In this document: one piece after another, positions 8,766 to 16,341 of the stretch
Numbering within the stretch: the stretch's first letter is position 1
Layout: the number at the start of each line of letters is the position of its first letter
Source of the DNA: an uncultured Prevotella sp.
GTDB taxonomy: Bacteria; Bacteroidota; Bacteroidia; Bacteroidales; Bacteroidaceae
DNA: 22,776 bases
Reading direction: 5' to 3'
Assembly: GCA_937901345.1 (NCBI GenBank)
Contig: CALCHM010000067.1
Location: forward strand, 1-22,776
Notes under the pieces: model-generated
What the model saw: only the letters and a program-made list of their open reading frames with translations
Database searches by the model: none
Told to the model about the DNA's origin: nothing
Program-made: the position numbers and the translations under genes

Positions 8766-8925
8766 TTATAAAAGGTATCAAGTAACGAGCAAATAAGTAG
8801 TCAATGTTTGCTGTGCTGAGATTATGTAAAATCTTATCACACTTCCTGGCAATGCTTAACCCATTTGGGTGCGCATCTTCCAATCATTCCAATCGCGCTA
8901 CCTACATCTAATTGCTCACACGTTG

Positions 8926-10458
8926 TTATTTTGCATAACTTACGGCACGTGTTTCACGAATGACAGTAATCTTCACCTGTCCGGGATATGTCATTTCGTC
9001 TTGAATACGCTTTGCGATGTCTGCTGAGAGTTGGTCGATTTGCTTATCGTCAATCTTGTCTGCACCAACAATCACACGGAGTTCACGACCTGCCTGAATA
9101 GCGTAGGTCTTCACTACACCTGGATATGACATGGCGATATTTTCGAGATCGTTGAGTCGCTTGATGTAAGCTTCTACAATTTCACGGCGTGCACCTGGAC
9201 GTGCACCGCTAATTGCGTCACACACCTGAACAATGGGTGCAATCAAGCTTGTCATTTCCATTTCGTCGTGGTGGGCACCAATAGCATTGCAAATTTCCGC
9301 CTTTTCCTTATACTTTTCAGCCAACTTTGCGCCATAAAGTGCGTGTGGGAGTTCGTTTTCTTCATCAGGCACCTTACCTATATCGTGGAGTAAACCAGCA
9401 CGCTTAGCCTTCTTAGGATTCAAACCTAATTCTGCAGCCATTACAGAACAGAGATTTGCTGTTTCACGAGCGTGCTGCAACAGGTTCTGTCCGTATGAAG
9501 AACGATACTTCATCTTACCCACAATGCGGATAAGTTCGGGATGGAGTCCATGAATACCGAGGTCAATAGCTGTGCGCTTACCTGTTTCAATCACTTCTTC
9601 ATCCACTTGCTTCTTCACCTTCTGTACTACTTCTTCAATACGAGCAGGGTGAATACGACCATCGGAAATAAGTTGATGAAGTGCTAAGCGACACACTTCG
9701 CGACGAACGGGGTCGAATGCTGAAATAACAATTGCCTCTGGCGTATCGTCAACAACAATTTCTACACCTGTTGCTGCTTCAAGCGCGCGGATGTTACGTC
9801 CTTCGCGACCAATGATGCGTCCCTTTACTTCATCGTTTTCGATATGGAAAACTGTTACGCTATTTTCTATTGCTGTTTCAGTAGCAGTGCGCTGAATGGT
9901 TTGAATAACAATCTTCTTTGCTTCTTTAGACGCTGTAAGTTTTGCTTCATCAACAATTTCGTTGATATAGGCTTGAGCGTTTGTGCGCGCTTCGTCTTTC
10001 ATTGATTCTACAAGACGTTCCTTAGCCTCCTCAGCAGTAAGTCCTGAGAGTTCTTCGAGTTTTTCACGCTCTTGTAGTTGTAACTTTTCAAGTTCCTCTT
10101 CCTTTTTCTGGATGAGTTGGAGTTGCGTATTTACCTTTGCCTGATTGTTTTCAACCTCCTGCTTGCGACGATTGAGTTCATCCTGGCGTTGGTTCAAACT
10201 AATTTCGCGTTGTTTTAGTTTGTTTTCAGCTTGCGCAATTTTCTGGTTGCGTTGTTGAACTTCTTTTTCAAGTTCTGCCTTTTTGTTTAAGAACTTTTCC
10301 TTTACCTCAAGGAGTTTCTTTTCCTTGATGACCTCTGCTTCCTTGTTCGCATCGGCAAGTGTCTTCTTATATGTCTTTTTTAACACATAACGAAAGAACA
10401 CATAAGCCGCGATGCATCCAGCAATGAAGCACACTGATGAAATTATGATTTCAGTCAT
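8926..10458 (-). CDS. rny: Ribonuclease Y
   Basis: 510 residues, the usual length for RNase Y, a membrane-anchored endoribonuclease that starts mRNA decay. The order of parts is canonical: one N-terminal transmembrane helix (about 5-25), a long charged coiled coil (~30-180), a KH RNA-binding domain around 205-265 with GRIIGREGRNIRALE, then an HD phosphohydrolase domain with RAGLLHDIGKVPDE near 352-363 holding the metal-binding His-Asp pair. The C-terminal end is VIRETRAVSYAK. It lies downstream of zapA on the same strand but is separated by a 429-bp gap with a terminator, so it probably has its own promoter. Confidence 0.97.
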   Translation of the reverse strand: MTEIIISSVCFIAGCIAAYVFFRYVLKKTYKKTLADANKEAEVIKEKKLLEVKEKFLNKKAELEKEVQQRNQKIAQAENKLKQREISLNQRQDELNRRKQEVENNQAKVNTQLQLIQKKEEELEKLQLQEREKLEELSGLTAEEAKERLVESMKDEARTNAQAYINEIVDEAKLTASKEAKKIVIQTIQRTATETAIENSVTVFHIENDEVKGRIIGREGRNIRALEAATGVEIVVDDTPEAIVISAFDPVRREVCRLALHQLISDGRIHPARIEEVVQKVKKQVDEEVIETGKRTAIDLGIHGLHPELIRIVGKMKYRSSYGQNLLQHARETANLCSVMAAELGLNPKKAKRAGLLHDIGKVPDEENELPHALYGAKLAEKYKEKAEICNAIGAHHDEMEMTSLIAPIVQVCDAISGARPGARREIVEAYIKRLNDLENIAMSYPGVVKTYAIQAGRELRVIVGADKIDDKQIDQLSADIAKRIQDEMTYPGQVKITVIRETRAVSYAK

Positions 10459-10480
10459 TACGATTAATTGAATTTATGAT

Positions 10481-10520
10481 GAGAGCAACTCTCCACTAAA
10501 AGTTTACGAGAACAACTCTC
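10481..10520 (-). promoter_or_regulatory. Paired 13-bp dyads in the rny leader
   Basis: GAGAGCAACTCTC (10481-10493) and GAGAACAACTCTC (10508-10520) are near-identical 13-bp inverted repeats whose starts are 27 bp apart, 23-62 bp upstream of the rny ATG. They could be a tandem operator or two small hairpins in the 5' untranslated region, perhaps for autoregulation of rny, as is common for RNase genes. The function is inferred. Confidence 0.45.
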
Positions 10521-10551
10521 AACGCGTTAGAGTAAATAAAGTGATCGGAAA

Positions 10552-10619
10552 ATAAAAATGCACCAACGATTCATCAACCCGTAAGCACAAGTGTGCACAA
10601 GATGATGAATGATTGGTGC
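10552..10619 (-). terminator. Intrinsic terminator between the 6S candidate and rny
   Basis: On the minus strand GCACCAA...ATTCATC pairs with GATGAAT...TTGGTGC (7 + 7 bp with a small internal mismatch), with a short GTGCACA/TTGTGC hairpin in the loop. ATTTTTATTTT follows directly. This is a strong intrinsic terminator for transcription coming from zapA and the RNA downstream of it. Confidence 0.75.
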
Positions 10620-10800
10620 GTGTCTGTAAAAAGTATAAGTGGAATCAAAAGATGAATAACTACAACCAACCGCTGTGACTACGCAATGCAACGCATACAC
10701 GCTATAACGAAATCCTATTAAAGAATAACATTGTGGAAGGTATTCCCCAGCAGAGAAAACGCTTTATGGAAAATATTTTCACCAACCAAGCGTTTCACAA
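10620..10800 (-). ncRNA. ssrS: Candidate 6S RNA (ssrS) region, low confidence
   Basis: The 429-bp gap between zapA and rny holds no convincing protein gene but is rich in potential pairing and ends in a strong terminator. I recall 6S RNA being annotated between zapA and rny in Bacteroidota. Minus-strand pairings include AAACGCTT/AAGCGTTT (near 10795 and 10763), GGGGAAT with ATTCCAC, TCTG with CAGA, and an apical GTG-TATGCG/TGCGTA-GT-CAC hairpin near 10700-10670. Together they suggest a long interrupted helix like the RNA-polymerase-binding 6S RNA. The ends are approximate and no covariance model was run. Confidence 0.4.
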
Positions 10801-10887
10801 TGAGGCAAAGTTGCCACAAAATAGCTGTTACGTTCATTCGCCTACTCCCTTATTTTAGTTCTAATTCAGGAATTGCGATTGGTTATC

Positions 10888-11178
10888 TTATTTCAAAACT
10901 TCTTCAATCTCCTTGGTGAGTAAGTCAATTGACTTGTTATAAGGTTCCGTATCTACATTTTGCTCTAACTGTAAAGCCTTCACGGCGAAGTCAAGCAAAG
11001 CGATAGACATGTATTTAGCATCCGCCTGATTGGGGTATGCCGTCTTATATTTATTCAATCGTTCGTTAATCAGCGTTGCCGCTTTACGGAAAATTTCTTC
11101 CTGGTCGCGACGTACGGTAATCTGTTGCATATTATTACCGATGAGCAACTGAATAACTAATTTATCACTTACTGCCAT
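10888..11178 (-). CDS. zapA: Cell division protein ZapA
   Basis: 96 residues, typical ZapA length. The N-terminal part (residues ~5-50, with VIQLLIGNNMQQITVRRDQE and AATLINERLNKYK) matches the ZapA fold, and the C-terminal half is a coiled coil for dimer and tetramer formation. ZapA binds and bundles FtsZ filaments at the septum. It sits 60 bp downstream of a coiled-coil gene with a shared promoter, and upstream of the 6S candidate and rny, a conserved Bacteroidota arrangement as I recall it. Confidence 0.9.
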   Translation of the reverse strand: MAVSDKLVIQLLIGNNMQQITVRRDQEEIFRKAATLINERLNKYKTAYPNQADAKYMSIALLDFAVKALQLEQNVDTEPYNKSIDLLTKEIEEVLK

Positions 11179-11238
11179 AATTTATTGCGCTGTTACGATT
11201 ATATGAATACTCCACGCAGAAACGGTGAGCACTATTAT

Positions 11239-11532
11239 TTATACATTAAGCAGCGCGATACACTTATCAACATCGCGCACCAACTTTGCCAAGCGTTGCT
11301 TAGCATCTTTCAACTCGCTATCGTTGACTTCAATCATCTTAGCGAGTTTAAGGTTGGCGTAATTTTGTTTATGAAGGTTTACTTCAGCTTTCATTGCCTC
11401 CAACTCGTTTTCCTTTTGCGCCATCAAATTCCAGAGCTCAGCGTTTTCTTTCTTGAGCTCCTGATAGGCAAGAATAAGTTGACGAATTCTTGTTTCAAAG
11501 GTATGTAATGCCTTTTCTTCCTCCTTGGTCAT
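11239..11532 (-). CDS. Coiled-coil protein, ZapB-like partner of ZapA
   Basis: 97 residues, almost entirely heptad-patterned coiled coil (MTKEEEKALHTFETRIRQL..., KKENAELWNLMAQKENELEAM). No signal peptide or membrane segment. The position directly before zapA is typical of the short coiled-coil protein found there in Bacteroidota, which is thought to act at the division septum much as ZapB does. Sequence alone cannot prove ZapB homology. It has a consensus promoter at 11569-11599. Confidence 0.75.
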   Translation of the reverse strand: MTKEEEKALHTFETRIRQLILAYQELKKENAELWNLMAQKENELEAMKAEVNLHKQNYANLKLAKMIEVNDSELKDAKQRLAKLVRDVDKCIALLNV

Positions 11533-11568
11533 GTTGTACGATTGTACCTTTTTGGTTTCAAACTATTG

Positions 11569-11599
11569 CAAAGGTAATATTTTTATCCTTTGCTGCAAA
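11569..11599 (-). promoter_or_regulatory. Consensus promoter for the zapB-like/zapA transcript
   Basis: Minus-strand TTTG (11599-11596), a 19-bp spacer, then TACCTTTG (11576-11569): a complete Bacteroidota -33/-7 promoter, about 37 bp before the ATG of the coiled-coil gene. Confidence 0.8.
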
Positions 11600-11616
11600 T
11601 AGTATGAAGCTTTTTC

Positions 11617-11633
11617 TTGGAGAAAAACTCCAA
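11617..11633 (-). terminator. Weak hairpin after the 209-residue gene
   Basis: TTGGAG-AAAAA-CTCCAA is a 6-bp stem, extendable with a bulge, between the stop of the 11670-12299 gene and the next promoter. Position suggests a terminator, but there is no T-tract on the minus strand. Confidence 0.3.
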
Positions 11634-11669
11634 AGAAGTTATTTTACACGCTATTTTTCAACGAAAAAA

Positions 11670-12299
11670 CTATGCTTCATTCGAAGGCTTAGGTTCTTTC
11701 TTTGCAAGCGCTAAAATGTTGTAAACATATTCAGAAAGCCATGCTTCAGAGTATCCCAAATTAGCTTGATACTTGCGGATGCCCCAACATGTTTTCATTA
11801 CGGCGTCATCTTTCCAAGTGTTCTTTGTCAACACGTCATGAACTGCTTTCTCTGTCATCTTGCGGAAAGCGTCCTTAAAAAAGTTAGGCAAACGAAATTT
11901 CCATTTCATCAAATTACCCATCAACATCATGGTGTCTTGTGAAAATGCTTGGAATTGGATGAAATAACCGCGTACATCATTGATTGTACGACAGTTTTTC
12001 TTGATGCTTCCGTCGATTTCTTTAAAGAAACTGTCAGATATGCCATACATTTCCTGAAGCATTTTTTTGCACTTGTTTTTCTCGCCTAAACCGAGTTTGT
12101 TATTCACCGTCTGCACCTTCATCGTTTGTTTAAACACGCGAAGGTCAGGAAGCATGGCAAGATTGGAAATACCCAAATTAGCAGCCATAACAGCCTGGTA
12201 ATATACGCGAATAAGTGACATGAAATCTTCCATGCCTCCAACGCGCCAACCTTCTTCTGCTTCTGATTTTTTCTTTTTAAAAATATCAAATAATCCCAT
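11670..12299 (-). CDS. Conserved-looking cytoplasmic protein of unknown function
   Basis: 209 residues, helical and lysine-rich, starting MGLFDIFKKKKSEAEEG, with no signal peptide or membrane segment. I recognise no domain; aromatic and Met-rich helices (FMSLIRVYYQAVMAANLG, DTMMLMGNLMKWKF) suggest a helical bundle. It has its own consensus promoter and points away from 12508. It ends in TAG followed by TTTTTTCGTTGA, which shows that the host chromosome uses TAG as a stop, useful contrast to the island gene at 16342-16803. Confidence 0.8.
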   Translation of the reverse strand: MGLFDIFKKKKSEAEEGWRVGGMEDFMSLIRVYYQAVMAANLGISNLAMLPDLRVFKQTMKVQTVNNKLGLGEKNKCKKMLQEMYGISDSFFKEIDGSIKKNCRTINDVRGYFIQFQAFSQDTMMLMGNLMKWKFRLPNFFKDAFRKMTEKAVHDVLTKNTWKDDAVMKTCWGIRKYQANLGYSEAWLSEYVYNILALAKKEPKPSNEA

Positions 12300-12360
12300 T
12301 TTGTGATTCGTTTAGTTGTGGAACGCTAAACTGACGTATCCACCTTTGTTAAAATTGGCA

Positions 12361-12391
12361 CAAAATTAACACAACAATAGGGAATATCAAA
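12361..12391 (-). promoter_or_regulatory. Consensus promoter for the 209-residue gene
   Basis: Minus-strand TTTG (12391-12388), a 19-bp spacer, then TAATTTTG (12368-12361), about 60 bp before the ATG at 12299. Confidence 0.75.
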
Positions 12392-12458
12392 ATTTGCAAG
12401 ATAGAAAGTGCAGATTTTACACTATGCCAGTTGTAGTTTGTCCATCTTCCGCTCACGT

Positions 12459-12484
12459 TTTGTTAAATATAATGTGTAACTTCG
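12459..12484 (+). promoter_or_regulatory. Possible promoter for the 145-residue gene
   Basis: TTTG (12459-12462) and TAACTTCG (12477-12484, one base off TAnnTTTG) precede the ATG at 12508. The 14-bp spacer is shorter than usual, so the -33 element is doubtful. Confidence 0.35.
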
Positions 12485-12507
12485 CACTGTTTTAGTAACT
12501 CCTCATC

Positions 12508-12945
12508 ATGTCTGAAAACTTACTCACACGCATTATTAATTTGCTCAACCGCGCCAAACCGGATGGGCTAAACTTTGATGCACTCACATACCATATTTAT
12601 AATGGTGAGCAAGACTTTTTTGACAAAACTCCTGAGATGCGCCATGTTGCTACTAAAGTTAAGAACATTTTAGAAACGTACCACGCGTATATCGTGTGTG
12701 ACGAACGTGGCGCCTTTCATCTCAAAAAAGGAATTCCCCATCAACTGTGCTTCAATTTTGAGGAACAAAACGAACAAACAACACCCAACATTCTCATTTC
12801 TGAGGAAACAAACGAGGAATGCACCAACCAACAACTGCTTTTTGATTTCTTTGACGAAGAAGCGAATACCTCCTCAGACTATTCTATGCATTCCGAACCA
12901 CGCCCCTTCCCTACCTTATTTGATGATGATCCTGATTTCATTTAA
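12508..12945 (+). CDS. Acidic protein with winged-helix-like N-terminus, unknown
   Basis: 145 residues. The first ~75 (LLTRIINLLNRAKPDGLNFDAL...MRHVATKVKNILETYHAYIVCDERGAFHLKKG) have the pattern of a small winged-helix domain: helix, short helix, long helix, beta wing. The rest is strongly acidic and Phe-rich (LLFDFFDEEAN, TLFDDDPDFI) and probably disordered. That plan recalls an RpoE/HARE-type protein or a small nucleic-acid-binding factor, but I do not recognise the family. It is the last gene before the left direct repeat, whose terminator at 13139-13168 may end its transcript. Confidence 0.65.
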   Translation: MSENLLTRIINLLNRAKPDGLNFDALTYHIYNGEQDFFDKTPEMRHVATKVKNILETYHAYIVCDERGAFHLKKGIPHQLCFNFEEQNEQTTPNILISEETNEECTNQQLLFDFFDEEANTSSDYSMHSEPRPFPTLFDDDPDFI

Positions 12946-13037
12946 AACTTACCACAGATAACAACATCTTTTTTGGGCATACAGAAAAGCGAGATTATAC
13001 CGATTTTTTGTTATCCTCAGTTGGACAACCGTTTCAT
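12946..13037. other. Left flank of the island, no gene seen
   Basis: 92 bp between the stop of the 145-residue gene and the first base of the left direct repeat. I see no gene, hairpin or promoter. It marks the chromosome-side junction to compare with relatives lacking the island. Confidence 0.5.
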
Positions 13038-13526
13038 CTGTGTAATCACATTGACAGCAATAAATAAATCAACAGAATTATACACAATAGACCTTAGTGG
13101 GAGATTATTTACAACTCCAGTTAATCGTTTGTTATATGCGGATGTTTTATGGAACATCTGTTTTTTTTGTTGAAACACGAATAACATAAATCATTCAATT
13201 TGTTTTCAAATAATAATCTTCAGATGCTTAAATCAAGCGCTTTAATTTCATCTAATTCATTCATTTGTTGCAATAGTGATTCGTCATTTACCGCTTGATT
13301 TGTAGATATTGCAGGTTGACAATGGACACAAATCAGAAAATTTGTGAGTATTGTGCATTGACAATAGACACAAATCAAAAAATTTATGAGTTTTGCACAC
13401 TGACAATAGACACAAATCAGAAAATTTATGAGTTTTGCGCATTGACAAAAGTCATTTTTTTCGAAATTTATGAGTTTTGCACATTGACAAAAGTCATTTT
13501 GCTCGAGATTTATGAGTTTTGCACAT
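13038..13526. repeat. Left direct repeat: 298-bp core plus five 42-bp units
   Basis: 13038-13335 is identical by eye to 17252-17549 (offset 4214 bp). The core holds a plus-strand terminator (13139-13168) and, on the minus strand, the end of an open frame with protein-like residues ESLLQQMNELDEIKALDLSI and stop. Five 42-bp units follow, starting at 13317, 13359, 13401, 13443 and 13485. All keep ATTTATGAGTTTTGCRCATTGACA or a close variant. The other 18 bases are GACACAAATC-rich in units 1-3 and GTCATTTT-rich in units 4-5. Confidence 0.9.
13139..13168 (+). terminator. Intrinsic terminator inside the left direct repeat
   Basis: CGGATGTT-TTATGG-AACATCTG (8-bp stem, one G-T pair) followed by eight T. 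The same structure recurs at 17353-17382 in the right copy. Confidence 0.75.
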
Positions 13527-14215
13527 TGACAAAATACCGAATCCTCAGAACTGACTACCAAGCAAAATCAAATGAAAAGATTGATGCCCTTAATGCTGAG
13601 ATATACAAATTCGTTCAAAGCATTGAAACAAGACAAGTTGAAATTGTAGCAAAAGAAAAGGAGAAGGAAACCATCATCAACAACTTAGCATTGATCAACA
13701 ACCCTTCAGCAATCATTGCTTTAGAAGGCAAACTTAATGCCCTTGATGCAGAAATTGCCGAGATTGAAAAATCAATCAAAGCAACCGAAAGGGAGATTGC
13801 TAAGAATCAAAGAAGAATTGCTGATGAAACCAAGTCACAAAGCATCAAGGAACTTCAGGAAATGACTTTGGAAGGCAAAGGTGAAATCTTCAAGAATATG
13901 CTTGAAAAGGTTGTATGGGTGTCAGAAAAGACAAGAAGGGGCTTCCTTATTGTAACTTACAAGAATGGTGCTGAAGTGCTATGGTTGTACAAGAATGTCA
14001 GGGGTACAAGGGTTGCCATGAACCTTCCTTCAAGCTTCAGATACAATCCTGAAACATTCAAGGTGGCGGTAACGCTTACAAAGAGAAATCCAAATATCAA
14101 ATTTGATTTTGGTGAACAGATAGTAGAAGAATACACACCAGATGAAATGCTGAAATCATTTGACTTCATCGGTAATGAAGAATGGGATGCTTCAGATAGA
14201 GTTTGGGAAGATTAA
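13322..14215 (+). pseudogene. C-terminal fragment of a large serine recombinase, fused to the array
   Basis: From about 13535 the frame encodes ~226 residues. A coiled coil (KSNEKIDALNAEIYKF... to ADETKSQSIKELQ) is followed by a beta-rich end, NMLEKVVWVSEKTRRGFLIV then TYKNGAEVLWLYKNV. That order matches the C-terminal part of large serine recombinases, which integrate phages and mobile elements. The N-terminal catalytic resolvase domain and zinc ribbon are absent. The upstream part of the same frame is only 42-bp repeats (CALTIDTNQKIYEF units), so the fusion is most likely a scar of recombination or insertion. The ATG at 13322 lies in the array and the stop is TAA. The recombinase assignment is from pattern recognition; a different coiled-coil protein is possible. 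Confidence 0.55.
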
Positions 14216-14347
14216 GAAAATGAAGGAAATATCAGTCAATTGGTATTCCCTTTGTTTTGTTCTTTAAGTAGTCCTATTTCACAAACCATACTACATAGGT
14301 GATTTATCCTTACAATGAAAAATCATCCATTAGTAAGAAAAATGTTA

Positions 14348-14355
14348 TATCTTTG
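14348..14355 (+). promoter_or_regulatory. -7 box for the first island cargo gene
   Basis: TATCTTTG matches TAnnTTTG exactly. It lies 27 bp before the first ATG at 14382 and overlaps the GTG at 14355, which rules that codon out as the start. No TTTG is at the -33 position. Confidence 0.5.
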
Positions 14356-14381
14356 TGGTAAAATACAGTATACTTAGTAAT

Positions 14382-14786
14382 ATGATGGAACAAACCACTA
14401 AAAGGGCTACCCAGAAAGCATTAGATGCTTTCTGTATTAGTAATAACCTTACCCCAGAAAGTATCTGGGATAAGTTATCTTCCCTGTATCCTAACAAGTA
14501 TATACAATCAGAAGAACTAACTAAGAAACTTATTAAAGGACTATTCAAAGCCTACAATGAAGTGGATGATGCCACTATTACTACTTACATAAAAGAACTG
14601 GATGAAGCTGACAAACTGTATTCTTATACTGTAGAAACTAAACTTAGTTTAGAGTGGAATGATAAATTAAATAACATCTTAGAGAAGGTAAAGGAAGATG
14701 TTATGAAGGGGGATGTACGCTTATCCAGTTATCCAGAATACAGTTCTGGATTAATAGATTTTATCCAAAAGGAATATTCCTTTTAA
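14382..14786 (+). CDS. Island protein of unknown function, helical
   Basis: 134 residues (MMEQTTKRATQKALDAFCIS...), charged and predicted helical, with no signal peptide or membrane segment. No family is recognised. I take ATG 14382 (or 14385) because a GTG at 14355 falls inside the -7 box. It ends in TAA, and the next ORF lies 39 bp downstream in the same frame, so the two could be one gene split by a single TAA. DNA is more AT-rich than the host genes on either side. Confidence 0.6.
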   Translation: MMEQTTKRATQKALDAFCISNNLTPESIWDKLSSLYPNKYIQSEELTKKLIKGLFKAYNEVDDATITTYIKELDEADKLYSYTVETKLSLEWNDKLNNILEKVKEDVMKGDVRLSSYPEYSSGLIDFIQKEYSF

Positions 14787-14825
14787 AAGGAATATACTAG
14801 GAATAGTTGTTATACAGAAGATGGA

Positions 14826-15071
14826 ATGTATGCTTTAGGCAAGGCTTTCCATAACTTTTTTAGTTTCTGGCACTATGATAATGCTTACCCACCTTTTCAC
14901 TGTTACGGAACGAAAGATGGTAAGGATGTACTGTTTACAAAAGATTCCCACCAATGGATAAAAAGTAAAGGATGCTATGATTTTGAAACAACATATTCTA
15001 ACGGTGGATGTATGGGGAAGGTTGTAGTGTTTATTATATGTAGTTTATTTGTTGCTTGTAGCATATTGTAA
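14826..15071 (+). CDS. Small island protein with C-terminal membrane helix
   Basis: 81 residues. An aromatic-rich N-terminal part (MYALGKAFHNFFSFWHYDNAYPP) and a middle containing four Cys are followed by one hydrophobic helix at the end (VVVFIICSLFVACSIL), so it is probably tail-anchored. No family is recognised. It is in the same frame as the preceding gene with only one TAA and 12 sense codons between them. Confidence 0.45.
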   Translation: MYALGKAFHNFFSFWHYDNAYPPFHCYGTKDGKDVLFTKDSHQWIKSKGCYDFETTYSNGGCMGKVVVFIICSLFVACSIL

Positions 15072-15181
15072 AAGAAAATTTAAAGGATTACGAATAAATG
15101 AAAGTAAAAAAACACGAAGGTCTGACTCCAAAAAGCTATCCTTGCTAAGGAAAAGAATAAACCAATAAAAATTATACAGAT

Positions 15182-16153
15182 ATGAAGGTAGGTGTTATCT
15201 TAGATAAAATACAAGATTCTAACATTTTTATAGTTGATGTTGGATGGGGGCAATTGCGTTATTTCCCTTCAAATAAACTTTTTAAGAAAGGTAATATTAT
15301 TTTATATAATGACAGGCCTTTTTTTGATAGGGAAGAAAAAGATGATGATATATATTACGAAACAAGGGAATCTTGGCTGAAAGATGAGAATTCCACAAAA
15401 ACATCTTATGATTCCAATAGCATAGATGCTATTTGTCGTTTTGAAGATTGTGAGTATCTAGGCAATCAGGGATTTGAATATCACAAGATGGGATTATCAA
15501 AATATAATATTGTTATTACCAGAAAGAAGTTCTTCGTATATTGGAATGAATATAGTAACTATATAAGGTATGTAGATGCAAAGGACTTTGATATAGCAAG
15601 TAACTCTTTATTGTTTTCGCATTATGCAGAGCCACAACACCCATTTCCTAATGAAAAAGAATGGCTGAAAGTTTATGCTTATGCAAAGAAGAAGGTGGAA
15701 GAACTTGACATTCCCCAAATGATAGATGAACTAAAGGTTGAATATCATAAAAATTGTTGGACAAGAAGAGGGTCAGACAATGTCCTATTCAGTAACTATC
15801 ACTTTGAATATGGGTATAAATACCATTATAGTTATCTACACGATTATTATTTAGACACTATCTTTCCTGAATATTACGAACCTTTGTATTCTAGCAAAGA
15901 TGACGATTGTACTTATATTCACCCCAAATACAAGAAATGGGAGGTTATAAGAACACCTGAAGGTTATAACGAATTTATAGAGGAAACATTCAATGGATTA
16001 AGCATAGAGGAATTTTGTACTCAAAAAACCAACGAATTGCGACAAGTAGCTTTGAAGAACTATGAATCATACAATAAAGATGAACATATACTTTACATTG
16101 CATCCCACCATTTAGGTTGGAATCAAATTATCTATGAAAATACAACATTCTAA
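15182..16153 (+). CDS. Island protein of unknown function, 323 residues
   Basis: Starts MKVGVILDKIQDSNIFIVDV and is soluble, with no signal peptide. It is very rich in Tyr, Asp and Lys (for example YKYHYSYLHDYYLDTIFPEY) and strongly AT-rich in codon choice. The first ~55 residues look like a small beta-barrel domain (VGVILDKIQ...NIFIVDVGWGQLRYFP). I recognise no catalytic motif. It ends in TAA, 3 bp before a 47-codon ORF on the same strand, and the pair shares the terminator at 16304-16341. It looks like accessory cargo of the island. Confidence 0.65.
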   Translation: MKVGVILDKIQDSNIFIVDVGWGQLRYFPSNKLFKKGNIILYNDRPFFDREEKDDDIYYETRESWLKDENSTKTSYDSNSIDAICRFEDCEYLGNQGFEYHKMGLSKYNIVITRKKFFVYWNEYSNYIRYVDAKDFDIASNSLLFSHYAEPQHPFPNEKEWLKVYAYAKKKVEELDIPQMIDELKVEYHKNCWTRRGSDNVLFSNYHFEYGYKYHYSYLHDYYLDTIFPEYYEPLYSSKDDDCTYIHPKYKKWEVIRTPEGYNEFIEETFNGLSIEEFCTQKTNELRQVALKNYESYNKDEHILYIASHHLGWNQIIYENTTF

Positions 16154-16156
16154 AAA

Positions 16157-16300
16157 ATGGAAGGTTTGTTTGATATAATTTGGGGTTTTAATCATCAAGA
16201 ATTATTAGAGCAAATCACAAAAGATAATTATCAAGAACTTATCAAATGCAACAATTCAAATCATCCAATTCCACAATTGCCTGATGAATACAAAGGATAA
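16157..16300 (+). CDS. 47-residue ORF paired with the 323-residue gene
   Basis: A short frame beginning MEGLFDIIWGFNHQELLEQI and ending PIPQLPDEYKG, TAA. It begins 3 bp after the preceding stop and ends just before a strong terminator, so it fits as the last gene of that transcript. Its residues look protein-like and acidic, and it may be a small partner of the larger protein. No homology is recognised. Confidence 0.45.
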   Translation: MEGLFDIIWGFNHQELLEQITKDNYQELIKCNNSNHPIPQLPDEYKG

Positions 16301-16303
16301 AAC

Positions 16304-16341
16304 AATCCCCGCCTTAGATTCTGTTCTAGGTGGGGATTTTC
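16304..16341 (+). terminator. Strong intrinsic terminator between convergent island genes
   Basis: AATCCCC (16304-16310) pairs with GGGGATT (16332-16338), extended by CCT-AGA/TCTAGG pairing with a bulge, then TTCTTACCTTTTT. It ends the plus-strand cargo transcript. The minus-strand recoded gene stops at 16342, so it may act in both directions. Confidence 0.75.

Noticed and set aside
12973..13173. 66-residue plus-strand ORF
   Set aside because: It crosses the left repeat boundary and runs through the terminator hairpin; no ribosome site or family signal.
13038..13335. Serine-integrase attL/attR sites
   Set aside because: Integrase att sites share only a short core; 298 bp of identity is far too long. 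An att core hidden in the repeats cannot be excluded.
13317..13526. CRISPR array
   Set aside because: The changing half is nearly the same in units 1-3 and again in units 4-5, so there are no unique spacers. No cas genes are present.
13220..13561. Minus-strand 113-residue Cys-rich repeat protein (and 17434-17634 in the right copy)
   Set aside because: Most of it is the 42-bp array read in reverse. Its last ~30 residues look protein-like and may be the tail of a lost gene, but no start or promoter is seen.
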